Assembly (NCBI GenBank): GCA_964474655.1
Contig: CAYYTU010000015.1
Location: forward strand, 1-54,039
Reading direction: 5' to 3'
DNA: 54,039 nucleotides
DNA from: CAYYTU01 sp964474655
GTDB taxonomy: Bacteria > Chloroflexota > Anaerolineae > B4-G1
Positions 9,390 through 17,753 of this stretch are shown one piece after another. Every line of letters begins with the position of its first letter. The stretch's first letter is position 1. Both the position numbers and the translations under genes were made by a program. The notes beneath the pieces are model-generated. The model did no database searches. It had not been told where the DNA came from and worked only from the letters and a program-made list of their open reading frames with translations.

Positions 9390-9639
9390 AGCCTACTGCG
9401 ACTGCACAGGCTCCCCGCCCTGGCCGCCGATGATGCGGCTCCATGCCGGCGCCCCCCATCGCTACTATCTCTGCCAAGTGTGCGGGGCCATCCGCGAGGA
9501 CATCTATCAAGAAGGCACGATCGTGGCCACGCGCTGGCACGACGAACCCAACGGACAGATTCCCTCCACCGTCAGACGAGAGGCGCTGGCCGTCTTGCGC
9601 CTGCCACGAGGAGAACAACTGCCGCTCTGGGACGATTGA
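9376..9639 (+). CDS. small Cys-containing protein, function unknown
   Basis: 87 residues from a GTG at 9376; an in-frame ATG at 9355 would add 7 residues. It overlaps the end of the pentapeptide gene by 14 bp in another frame. Visible features are YCDC near the start and YLCQVCG about 35 residues later, four Cys spaced like a zinc-ribbon metal site, followed by a charged C-terminal half ending in LPLWDD. No Shine-Dalgarno is visible, so coupled translation is likely. I do not recognise the family. The frame lies between two co-directional genes with normal codon use, so a real gene is more likely than chance. Confidence 0.65.
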   Translation: MSKPEAYCDCTGSPPWPPMMRLHAGAPHRYYLCQVCGAIREDIYQEGTIVATRWHDEPNGQIPSTVRREALAVLRLPRGEQLPLWDD

Positions 9640-9676
9640 CCAAAATCGAAAGCAAGAGAGCATACGGAGGTAGAAC

Positions 9677-11560
9677 GTGAATCGCAAGCCATCGAAGTCC
9701 TCTCTGCACCAGGGCAGCCTGGTGCTCTACAAACATGATCCGGCGCGGGTCACATCTGTGGGGCGGAAGAAGATTGAGATTGCGCTGCCGGCTGGCGAGC
9801 GTCTCAGCGTGCGCCACAAGGACGTGACGTTGCTCCATCCCGGCCCACTGGAGAGCCTGAATGCGCTTGATGAAACTCCCGAAGGCGAAGTTAAAGTCGC
9901 CTGGCAGCTCCTCAGCGGAGGCACCACCACCCTGACCGAGCTGACTGAACTGGCCTACGGCGATGTCACGCCTCAGACGGCCTGGGCCGCTTGGCAGTGG
10001 GTGAGCGATGGACTATACTTCGAGGGGACGCCGGACGAGATCACAGCCCACTCTGCAGAGGCCGTGGCCGAGGAGAAAGCCAACCGCGAAGCTCGCGCCG
10101 CCGAGCAGCGTGCCTGGGAGGCGTTCCTGGAGCGCGTACAGGCCGGGGACTATCGAGCCGAGGAAGACAGCCGCTATCTGGTGGATGTGGAGCGGCTGGC
10201 GCTGGAGCAGACCGACCAAAGCCGCGTCTTGAGGGCACTGGAACGATCGGAAACGCCAGAAAACGCCCACGCTCTGCTGCTCGAGATCGGCTATTGGGAC
10301 CACACGGACGTGCCCTATCCGGATCGCCTCGGCCTGCCGACCACGCCTCCCGACGTGCCCCTACCCCAAGCGCCTGACCTGGAAGCCGAGCACCGGGTCA
10401 ATCTGACGCATTTAGCGGCCTTCGCCATCGACGACCGGGGCAGTCGAGACCCGGACGATGCCATCAGCTTGGAGATACACGAGGAAGGCCGCCGCCTCTG
10501 GGTCCACGTGGCCGACGTGGCAGCCCTGGTGCCGCCGGATAGCCCCGCTGACCGAGAGGCCCGAGGGCGCGGCGCCACGCTCTACCTACCCGACGGCAAC
10601 GTGACGATGTTGCCACGTCAGGCCATCCAGCAGCTAGGAATGGGGCTGGACGAGGTCTCCCCGGCGCTATCCTTCGGGATCAATCTGGATGATGCCGCTC
10701 AGATCACGGACGTGGAGGTCGTGCCGAGTCGGGTGCAAGTCACACGCCTCACCTACCAAGAAGCGGAGCAAGCGCTCGAACGAGAGGAGGAGCCGCTCCA
10801 CAGCCTCCACCAGATCGCGCAGGCGTTCCAGGCCCGTCGCCAGGAGAACGGGGCGGTGGAAATCAACCTACCCGAAGTTAAGGTCTGGGTTGAGGAAGGC
10901 GAGGTGATGATCCGCCCCTTGCCGCCGCTGAGAAGCCGGACGCTGGTCCGCGAAGCGATGCTAATGACCGGCGAAGCGACCGGACGTTTGGCGCTCGACG
11001 AGGAGATCCCCCTGCCCTTCACCACCCAGGATACCCCCGACACCGACGAACGCCCGACCGACACCGATGACTTGGCCGGGATGCTCAACCTGGTGCGCCA
11101 CTTCCACCGCAGCGAGCGCAGCAGCACGCCCGGCTTCCACGCCGGCCTGGGCATGACGCTCTACGTCCAGGCCACCAGCCCGCTGCGCCGATACCTGGAC
11201 CTGGTGGCCCATCAGCAGCTGCGCGCTCACCTGCGCGGCGACGAGCTGTTGAAAGGGCAAGCGATGATGACCCGCATCGGGTCGGCCGAGGCTGTAGCCG
11301 ACGAGGCGCGCACGGCCGAGCGGCTTTCTCACAAACACTGGAAGATGGTCTATCTGATGCAGCACCCGGGCTGGCGCGGCGAGGGGGTGCTGGTCGAGCG
11401 GTGGGATCGGCGCGGCAAGGTCATCATCCCCAAGCTGGCTCTGGAGACGCGGGTTCAGCTGCGCGAGGATCTGCCGCTGAACAGCACACTCGAGCTGCAA
11501 GTAATGGACATCGATCTGCCGATGCTGGAGGCCTACTTCCGCCCTGCCCCGTCCACCTGA
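9677..11560 (+). CDS. RNB-domain exoribonuclease (RNase II/R type)
   Basis: 627 residues. GTG start at 9677, 6 nt after GGAGG. The N-terminal ~220 residues form a winged-helix and linker region that differs from classical cold-shock domains. The RNB domain runs about 235-560: AIDDRGSRDPDDAISLE carries the cluster of Asp residues that bind Mg2+, and TSPLRRYLDLVAHQQL is the conserved late motif. The last ~60 residues look like a reduced S1-type beta barrel. The family degrades RNA 3'-to-5' in the cytoplasm. The organisation resembles the shorter RNB proteins of cyanobacteria and chloroplasts rather than full RNase R. No downstream gene on this strand. Confidence 0.9.
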   Translation: MNRKPSKSSLHQGSLVLYKHDPARVTSVGRKKIEIALPAGERLSVRHKDVTLLHPGPLESLNALDETPEGEVKVAWQLLSGGTTTLTELTELAYGDVTPQTAWAAWQWVSDGLYFEGTPDEITAHSAEAVAEEKANREARAAEQRAWEAFLERVQAGDYRAEEDSRYLVDVERLALEQTDQSRVLRALERSETPENAHALLLEIGYWDHTDVPYPDRLGLPTTPPDVPLPQAPDLEAEHRVNLTHLAAFAIDDRGSRDPDDAISLEIHEEGRRLWVHVADVAALVPPDSPADREARGRGATLYLPDGNVTMLPRQAIQQLGMGLDEVSPALSFGINLDDAAQITDVEVVPSRVQVTRLTYQEAEQALEREEEPLHSLHQIAQAFQARRQENGAVEINLPEVKVWVEEGEVMIRPLPPLRSRTLVREAMLMTGEATGRLALDEEIPLPFTTQDTPDTDERPTDTDDLAGMLNLVRHFHRSERSSTPGFHAGLGMTLYVQATSPLRRYLDLVAHQQLRAHLRGDELLKGQAMMTRIGSAEAVADEARTAERLSHKHWKMVYLMQHPGWRGEGVLVERWDRRGKVIIPKLALETRVQLREDLPLNSTLELQVMDIDLPMLEAYFRPAPST

Positions 11561-11917
11561 GCCCGTGTCCCCTGAAGCTCGGTCAGGGTTCTGTCTGGGC
11601 CTCAGATTGATGCGTTTGACACCGATTCCGGTCTCTGGCCTGGCTCCGCAGGAGATTCCACCAACAGGCCTCCACAATTAACGCCGCTGAGTGTCCCCTC
11701 ATAACCTAAGAAGTCGCTGCGAGGCGCATCTACAAGTTGGGGGAGGACAGACTTCGGAAGTCGCGTGAACTGAAGGTACATCACTAGATACCGAACACTT
11801 CTCGAATCCAACCTGGAGCAAGCATCCTAATCTGTCGAAGGATGACTTTTACTGGCATCTGGAACGGAAGATCATCCCGGTTGTAAAACTGTCCGGTAGC
11901 TAGCTGCATGAGTTAAG
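11561..11917. other. non-coding gap between convergent genes
   Basis: 357 bp between the 3' ends of the RNase (+) and the PfkB kinase (-). A 69-codon minus-strand frame at 11602-11811 has no recognisable motif and no clear ribosome site. No tRNA, strong terminator or repeat was found. It may be decayed sequence. Confidence 0.4.
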
Positions 11918-12865
11918 TTATAACGCGTCGATGGCGGCGTAGATTTCCTGGCAGCCGATAGTCTCGGGCAGCGGCCCGACGGTGGTCAGCTTCCGCTCGA
12001 CGATCTCGCGGGCGAACAACGCACACCGCTCCAGCGAATTGCCATCAAGCAGCGCGGTCAGAAACCCAGCCCAAAAGGAATCCCCGGCCCCCGTCGCATC
12101 GACCACCTCCACCGGGCGGGCGGGAATGTAAGTCATCTCGCCGCCCTCGGAAAGCAGAATACCATCGGCACCCATCGTCAGAACCACCACTTGCGGACCC
12201 AGCGCATGGAACCGGTCGATGTACGTCTCTGGCTCCTCGCCCTCGCCCAAGATGCGGCTGGCGTCATCCAGCGACGGCTTGGTGATGGTGGCGTAGCTCA
12301 ACATCCGCTCCAGCACATCCTTGGCCTCGCGGTAGTTAGGCCAGATCTGGCGACTGTAATTGGGATCGAGCGAGATAATCTTGCCCTGCTCCTCGGCCAG
12401 TCGAAAGGCCTTCTCCACCGCCGAGCGACAGGGCTCGCGGGAGAGGGCAAACGTGGAGGCGTGAACTACCCTGGCGCGTGCGATGGCTTCCTCGTCCACC
12501 TCGTTCGGCTCCAGCTGGTAATCACCAGCCCGGAAAGCCTCGAAGTCCGGCGTGCCTTCAGTGCGGGAGATAAAGATCACACTAGTATGGACCAGATGGT
12601 CCATCACCATATAGTCGGTGATCACTCCCGCACGCTGGAGCTCCGCCTTGAGGAACTGACCGAAGTTCCCAATGCCCGTCTTGGAGATGACTGCGGCGAG
12701 TCCGCCCAGCTTGACGACGTTGACGGCGATGTTAGCCGGAGACCCGCCCTGATACTTGCGAAACACATAAGCCTCGCGCAGCGATTCCGCCTCCTCTTCA
12801 GAGATGAAGTCGATCAGCGTTTCACCGATAGCGAGAAGATCCAGGTTCCCTTCGGGAATCTTCAC
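11918..12865 (-). CDS. PfkB-family sugar kinase (probable fructokinase)
   Basis: 315 residues. The PfkB/ribokinase fold phosphorylates sugars with ATP. Seen: the N-terminal LDLLAIGETLIDFISEE strand, the GGSPANIAVNVVKLGG substrate motif (about 40-55), and the C-terminal signature DATGAGDSF (256-264) with the catalytic Asp262 and intact anion hole. GTG start overlapping the upstream glycosyltransferase stop by 4 bp (GTGA), so the two are translationally coupled. Its sequence is clearly related to the C-terminal half of the fusion gene at 14222-16651. Fructose is the most likely substrate given the sucrose-synthase-like neighbour, but ribokinase-family specificity is hard to read. Last gene of the apparent operon. 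Confidence 0.85.
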   Translation of the reverse strand: MKIPEGNLDLLAIGETLIDFISEEEAESLREAYVFRKYQGGSPANIAVNVVKLGGLAAVISKTGIGNFGQFLKAELQRAGVITDYMVMDHLVHTSVIFISRTEGTPDFEAFRAGDYQLEPNEVDEEAIARARVVHASTFALSREPCRSAVEKAFRLAEEQGKIISLDPNYSRQIWPNYREAKDVLERMLSYATITKPSLDDASRILGEGEEPETYIDRFHALGPQVVVLTMGADGILLSEGGEMTYIPARPVEVVDATGAGDSFWAGFLTALLDGNSLERCALFAREIVERKLTTVGPLPETIGCQEIYAAIDAL

Positions 12866-14136
12866 CGTGGCTCCTCCTCGAAGTATCCGCCTAGCACCTC
12901 CCGGTACGCCTCGGCGACCCGCTCCGACACCGCACGCCAGCTGTAGTGATGCTCCACGTAGGGACGCGCGTTTCGCCGCAAGCGGGCGTTGAGCTCGGGA
13001 TGCTCCACCAGATAGGCGATCTTCTCTGCCAGATCCTGGGGATTTTCAGCCTCAAACTGGAAACCGACCTCGCCCTCTTTCACGGTCGTCTTCAATCCAC
13101 CCACCCGAGAAGCGACGACGCTGCTGCCGCACGCCATCGCCTCCAACGCCGTCAAACCAAAGAGCTCGTAGTAGGATGGGATGATGGTCACGTCAGCAGC
13201 GCTGTAGTAGTTGTAGAGCAAGCGCTGGGGCAGCCCGCCCGTGAAGGTCACCCGATCCTGGATGCCGTAACGCCCCATAATCTCCCGAAACCGACGATGC
13301 TCCCGCGCCTCCCGTTCGGGCATCTCAGCCGGATCCTGGTCCTTGGGATGCCCCCCCACGATGACCGCGTGCAAGGGAAGATCCGGCTGCTCGCTCAACA
13401 GCAGCCCCATCGCCTCCAGCATCGTATCAACCCCTTTTCGCCTTTCCAGTCGGCCGACGAAGGTGAGCAAGAACCGATCATCGGGTATACCGACGTAATC
13501 CCGGGCTTCCTGGCGAGAGATTGGCCTGAAGAGCTCAAGATCGACGCCGCAGGGGATCACCTGAATTCGAGACGGATCTGCCCCATAAGCCGAGACCAGA
13601 TCGGTCCTCTCCTGAGGCGCTGTGGCAATGATCCGATCGGCAGTCTGAGCAACCCGTCGCTCGATATCAAGCCGACGAGTGGGACTAGGGTCCTTGCTAC
13701 CCAGCGCTTTACGTTTGACCAATCCCAAGGAATGGAACGTCTCGACGAAAGGGATGCACCACCGTTCACGCAAGGACAAGCTGACAGCGCCGCTGAAATA
13801 ATAGTGACCGTGGATGAGGCGATAACCAACCCGGTTCTCCTCCTGAAAACGGTCGACCCAGTCGGCCAGTTCCTCCAAGAACAGGATCATCCGCTCTTTG
13901 GGGAGGTGCTCCGGTGGACCAACCTGGACCCGGATCGCCCGAGATCCCGAACCAATCTCTTCCACACTGGGCTGATCGGGCGACTCCCAGCGGGAGAAGA
14001 CATCGACCTGGAAACCTTGCCGCCCCAGATGGCGCGACATCTCCTTGACGTAAACATTTTGCCCGCCGTGGTGACTTCCGCCCAGCGCGACCAACGGATC
14101 GCCGTGAATCGATATGAACGCTATGGGTGTTGTCAT
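12862..14136 (-). CDS. GT4-type glycosyltransferase (sucrose synthase/phosphate synthase-like)
   Basis: 424 residues, GT-B fold. Seen: GGQNVYVKEMSRHL near the N-terminus (nucleotide-sugar/acceptor loop characteristic of sucrose-phosphate synthase, sucrose synthase and MshA relatives), RLIHGHYYFSGAV, the central FVGRLERRKGVDTML strand that opens the C-terminal Rossmann domain, and SYYELFGLTALEAMACG with the donor-contacting E-x7-E motif. AGGAGG lies 7 nt before the ATG. Cytoplasmic, no membrane segment. No HAD phosphatase domain or neighbour is present, which argues against a classical sucrose-phosphate synthase/phosphatase route; coupling to a sugar kinase fits sucrose cleavage or a related disaccharide. 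Exact sugar uncertain. Confidence 0.82.
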   Translation of the reverse strand: MTTPIAFISIHGDPLVALGGSHHGGQNVYVKEMSRHLGRQGFQVDVFSRWESPDQPSVEEIGSGSRAIRVQVGPPEHLPKERMILFLEELADWVDRFQEENRVGYRLIHGHYYFSGAVSLSLRERWCIPFVETFHSLGLVKRKALGSKDPSPTRRLDIERRVAQTADRIIATAPQERTDLVSAYGADPSRIQVIPCGVDLELFRPISRQEARDYVGIPDDRFLLTFVGRLERRKGVDTMLEAMGLLLSEQPDLPLHAVIVGGHPKDQDPAEMPEREAREHRRFREIMGRYGIQDRVTFTGGLPQRLLYNYYSAADVTIIPSYYELFGLTALEAMACGSSVVASRVGGLKTTVKEGEVGFQFEAENPQDLAEKIAYLVEHPELNARLRRNARPYVEHHYSWRAVSERVAEAYREVLGGYFEEEPR

Positions 14137-14221
14137 TTTCTTGCCTCCTATGTATCCTCTCAGTAATGGCTAGCCGGCTCAGGCGTAGCCTTGCAAGAAC
14201 TACGGCGCTACGAGAAGATGC

Positions 14222-16651
14222 CTACTGCTCCAATCGCTCATAGATCACCTCTCGGTCGATCATGCGCTCAATATGACCAACCACGAGAAGCTTCAGTGCA
14301 GCGATCTCGTGGGCGAACCGGACACAGAACGGCCACGGCTTGCCGTCCATGCGAGCGACCAAAAGTCCGCCCCAGAAGGCATCGCTGCCGCCAATAACAC
14401 TCTTGACGTTCACCAGAGAAAGTGGTCCTACGCGCTCAACCTCTCCACCGTGAGAGACGGTCACCATGCCGCCGCTCCGGGTGAGGATCACGACCTCGGC
14501 GCCCAGATCATGGAACCAATGTAGACAAGCTTCCTCGAGCTCCTCCTCCTCCATATTGTAGTCAAAGAGCCGACGCGCATCTTCCAACGACGGCTTCACA
14601 ATCGTCACATAAGGCAGGATTTGCGCGAGCACCTCCCATGCCTCCATTTTGTCGGGCCAGATGCGGACACTATAATTTGGATCGAGCGAGACTAACTTGC
14701 CTTCCCTGTGGGCCAGCCGCAGCGCCCGTCGAACCGCCGAACGCGCTGGCTCACGCGCGAGCGCGAAGCACGAGGTATGGACAGCCCGCGCTCGCTCGAT
14801 CAGATCCTCAGGCACATCCCGTATATCAAGCAACGTGTCAGCGCCGCGATTGACCTGAAAATCGGGAACGCCCGTCGTCTGCGTCAGAAATACGTTGGTA
14901 GTCGGCATCTTCTCAGTCGTCAGCATCGCTTCTGTGCTGACGCCGTGGAACTGAAGCTTCTCCTTCAGAAACTCGCCAAATCGATCCTCGCCGATCATCG
15001 AAAGCATAGTCGAACGCATGCCAAGTTTGGCGACGTAGACAGCCACATTGGCCGGCTGCCCGCCCAGATAGCGGGTGAACTGTTCGGCCGCCCGAAGAGA
15101 GTTGACCTGTTCCTCCGAGATAAAATCTACCAGTGTCTCTCCGACAGCCAGTAACTCAAATTTCATATAAAGGTCATCCAGTTTCTCAAGTGTGATATCA
15201 TTCTTCGGTTGAGGGTCCAGGAAGTACGGATGGATGGGGAGGCGAGAGGTAGTGGTCTCTTCCTGGGATGCCCCACGCTCTTCAAGGGCCCGCAGATACC
15301 CTTCAGCGGTGCGTTGCCAGGTGTAACGCTCCTGGACGCGACGGTAGCCGGCCGCAGCGTAGTGCTGCCAACGCTCCTCGCTCACGACCAGCGAATACAG
15401 AGCGGAGCTCACCTCCTCCGGATCGGTCGGATCGACCAGCAGCCCATACTCCTCGTCATCCTCCCGCAGGCTCTCGCTCGGTCCGCCGAACTTGGTCACC
15501 ACCGCCGGCAGCCCAGCTGCGATGGCCTCGAGGGGTGCCAGGCCAAACGGCTCATAGTGCGCCGTCAGGGCAAAGATTGAGCGCCGTTCCGAAAAGAACC
15601 GATAACCCGCCGCCAGCTCATCCTGCCCCCGTAGTGCGAACATAGAGACCTGACCGCGAAGGTTCTCCCGCTCAATGACATCCATCAATCTATCCAACAC
15701 CTCCTGCTCGGTCTCCCTCGCCCCCGGATACTCCTCAAGGGGATTGTCCAGATTACCCGTGATCATCACCAGGTTAGTTCGCTGTCGCAACTCGGGGCTG
15801 CAGGCGAAGGCCTCCACCAGCCCCAGGTGATTCTTCTTCGGATCCAACCGGCTGGAGGCGACAATGCAGGGCAAGTCCAGGCGATTGTGATCCAGATCAC
15901 GTTCCAACATCGCCTTGATGTGCCGCCGAACGGCTCCCTCCTCCTCGTGACGGGCGTCCCGATCGAAAATATCCATCGCGACACCCGGCGGCACCACGGC
16001 AAACCGCGAATTGGCGGTAGGATCGACTGCGCCACGGTAGGCGCTGTGAGTGTATTGGCTGTAGCGCTCCTGGGAGGTGCTGGTGATGTTGACCAATGAG
16101 CGATTCATCGCCAGACGCTCAGCCACCAGTCGCCGCGCGAAGTGGAAGCGCTCGTCCATCGCCGCCAGGTTGTCGCGGTTGACGTTGAGCTTGTCCATCT
16201 TCTGCGCCCCCAGCGAATGACCGGTGAAGGTGAACGGCACGCCCGTCTCGTCCTCGATCAGCACGCCGCAGAGCCCGCCGTCGCCGTAGTGCGTGGTGAA
16301 AGCAGCAGGCAGTCCACCCTCATCCCGGTAGAACTGGAGCACGTTAGGCACCCAATCGCGCACCAGGTGCGGCCAAAGGAGCTCCTTGCGCAAAAACTCG
16401 TCGGGGCCAGCCGGCAGGCGTACGATGCGCACGTTGGGCGCACCGGGGTAGGCGTCGAACCGCTCCGCGAACTCGGGCCACTCCGGATCGATGATCTGGC
16501 GGGTCAGAATATCGACCTGATGGCCCAGCTCACCCATCGCCAGCGCCACCTGCTTGACGTAGACGAGCTGCCCGCCGAAATCCGGATGCTGCGTCCAGTA
16601 GCTATCGTCGGGATCGAAATTACCCTGCGGGTTCAAAAATCCGATGTGCAT
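14222..16651 (-). CDS. glycosyltransferase-PfkB kinase fusion
   Basis: 809 residues. Residues 1-~470 are a GT-B glycosyltransferase of the sucrose synthase/sucrose- or mannosylfructose-phosphate synthase type: HPDFGGQLVYVKQVALAM, TTHYGDGGLCG, TGHSLGAQK, the SRLDPKKNHLGLVEAF strand, and HYEPFGLAPLEAIAAGLP with the E-x7-E donor motif. A linker follows (~470-495), then a PfkB kinase from Met496 (14222-15166 in DNA) with GGQPANVAVYVAKLG and a C-terminal signature reading SVIGGSDAF (751-759), where the usual D-T-x-G-A-G-D is changed but the final Asp757 remains. Met496 matches the start of the free-standing kinase gene downstream, suggesting a gene fusion. AAGGAGGAG precedes the ATG. It could channel fructose from glycosyl transfer or cleavage directly to phosphorylation. 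Confidence 0.88.
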   Translation of the reverse strand: MHIGFLNPQGNFDPDDSYWTQHPDFGGQLVYVKQVALAMGELGHQVDILTRQIIDPEWPEFAERFDAYPGAPNVRIVRLPAGPDEFLRKELLWPHLVRDWVPNVLQFYRDEGGLPAAFTTHYGDGGLCGVLIEDETGVPFTFTGHSLGAQKMDKLNVNRDNLAAMDERFHFARRLVAERLAMNRSLVNITSTSQERYSQYTHSAYRGAVDPTANSRFAVVPPGVAMDIFDRDARHEEEGAVRRHIKAMLERDLDHNRLDLPCIVASSRLDPKKNHLGLVEAFACSPELRQRTNLVMITGNLDNPLEEYPGARETEQEVLDRLMDVIERENLRGQVSMFALRGQDELAAGYRFFSERRSIFALTAHYEPFGLAPLEAIAAGLPAVVTKFGGPSESLREDDEEYGLLVDPTDPEEVSSALYSLVVSEERWQHYAAAGYRRVQERYTWQRTAEGYLRALEERGASQEETTTSRLPIHPYFLDPQPKNDITLEKLDDLYMKFELLAVGETLVDFISEEQVNSLRAAEQFTRYLGGQPANVAVYVAKLGMRSTMLSMIGEDRFGEFLKEKLQFHGVSTEAMLTTEKMPTTNVFLTQTTGVPDFQVNRGADTLLDIRDVPEDLIERARAVHTSCFALAREPARSAVRRALRLAHREGKLVSLDPNYSVRIWPDKMEAWEVLAQILPYVTIVKPSLEDARRLFDYNMEEEELEEACLHWFHDLGAEVVILTRSGGMVTVSHGGEVERVGPLSLVNVKSVIGGSDAFWGGLLVARMDGKPWPFCVRFAHEIAALKLLVVGHIERMIDREVIYERLEQ

Positions 16652-16673
16652 ATCAACTCCTCCTTAAACGCGC

Positions 16674-16690
16674 GAGGTGCCAGGCACCTC
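16674..16690. promoter_or_regulatory. 17-bp perfect palindrome between galT-like and fusion genes
   Basis: GAGGTGCC-A-GGCACCTC: 8-bp perfect arms around a single base, just after the galT-like stop (16693) and 22 bp before the fusion-gene ATG. A one-base loop is too tight for an RNA hairpin, so a dimeric DNA-binding site or part of a dispersed repeat is more likely. No second copy was noticed in the window. Confidence 0.5.
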
Positions 16691-16692
16691 AA

Positions 16693-17748
16693 CTATCTCA
16701 CCAAGTCACGCAGCCGGGCCGCCGCGCGCTCCGGCAGCTCCTGACACACGAACAACCCCAAGTGCTCCACCCCGCCGATCTCCTGCGTGTACGGCAGAAA
16801 CTCGAAGTAGAGCCCGGCGCCGGGACCGTTGTTGGCGATCACGTTGTAGGCCAACTCCCGGCCGATCTGCGGCATCACCGTGCGGATGGCGCGGAGCGCG
16901 TCATGCCAGCCCTCGGCGACGGCGCGGATCTCGGCCTGATCCAGCTGATGCATATACCGCTTGCCGACGTCCCTGATCAGCAACATCATATCGTAGGGGC
17001 GTCGCATAAAGTAAGGCACCACCAGTACCGCCGGACCGTAGTTCTTGACCGTCAGGTCGGACGGGTTCTCACGCTGCAGATAGGCGGAGAAGGTACCGCC
17101 GTGTTCCCGCTCGAAGCGCTGATTGTCCTCGAAGTGCCGTGGCATCACGTTGCTGAACGCGATCTGCTGGTGCCCGTGGATCAGCGAGCCGCCGACCAGG
17201 TGCCCGTAGTTCTTGACGATCACCACGAAGCGCTCTTCAAGACGCTCTCGGGGCCCGTCGACGCCGGCGAGCAGGGTCCGCTCCAGCGCCGCCAGCCGCT
17301 CCATCACCACCGCACAATCGTCGAGCGGCATGTTGTGCCAGTCCCGGTCGTGCTGCGAGGAGGTCCACTGCAAAAAGTGGAGGCCGGACACGCGATCCTG
17401 GTCCTCGAACGGATAGAGGATGGGGAAGAGGTTCTTGTTGATGAACGTGAAGCCCTCGCTCAGCTCGGCCACATCGACCACGCCGGTCGTCTCGCCCCGG
17501 CAGATGACACACTCGCGCTCCGGAACGCCTACTGCTTCCGCCGGGACGTTGTCGTGCGGCCGGCGCGCCCGCGACGAGTGATAGAGAATACGCTGTCCGT
17601 TCCGCGGATCGACCTGATAGACGCCGTCGGGGAGAAAGTCGTCGATCTCTTCGCACGTCAGAGCCACCAGATCGGCCAGCGAGAGCGATTCGACGGAGCG
17701 AGCCTGCAAAATATCGGCCAATGCCTCGCGCTCGAGTTGCTGAGTCAT
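16693..17748 (-). CDS. galactose-1-phosphate uridylyltransferase-like (HIT superfamily)
   Basis: 351 residues. Related to GalT, which swaps hexose-1-phosphates on UDP-sugars through a uridylyl-His intermediate. Seen: an ECVICRG Cys pair (about 77-84) resembling a metal-binding site, FINKNLFPILYPFE, and the active-site loop GGSLIHGHQQIAFSN in which H-G-H-Q-Q stands for the usual H-P-H-G-Q, so the second His is the probable nucleophile. Length is typical. The ATG follows the amidohydrolase stop by 5 bp, with GAGG directly against the ATG; coupling is likely. Position next to sucrose-type glycosyltransferases suggests it feeds or drains the UDP-glucose pool. Could also be an ADP-sugar or Ap4A-phosphorylase-type relative. 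Confidence 0.75.
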   Translation of the reverse strand: MTQQLEREALADILQARSVESLSLADLVALTCEEIDDFLPDGVYQVDPRNGQRILYHSSRARRPHDNVPAEAVGVPERECVICRGETTGVVDVAELSEGFTFINKNLFPILYPFEDQDRVSGLHFLQWTSSQHDRDWHNMPLDDCAVVMERLAALERTLLAGVDGPRERLEERFVVIVKNYGHLVGGSLIHGHQQIAFSNVMPRHFEDNQRFEREHGGTFSAYLQRENPSDLTVKNYGPAVLVVPYFMRRPYDMMLLIRDVGKRYMHQLDQAEIRAVAEGWHDALRAIRTVMPQIGRELAYNVIANNGPGAGLYFEFLPYTQEIGGVEHLGLFVCQELPERAAARLRDLVR

Positions 17749-17753
17749 CCTCG

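Noticed and set aside
11602..11811. 69-codon minus-strand frame in the gap after the RNase gene
   Set aside because: No motif, no ribosome site and no family resemblance.
12946..14166. 406-codon plus-strand frame opposite the glycosyltransferase
   Set aside because: Antisense of a gene with intact GT4 motifs; no coding features of its own.
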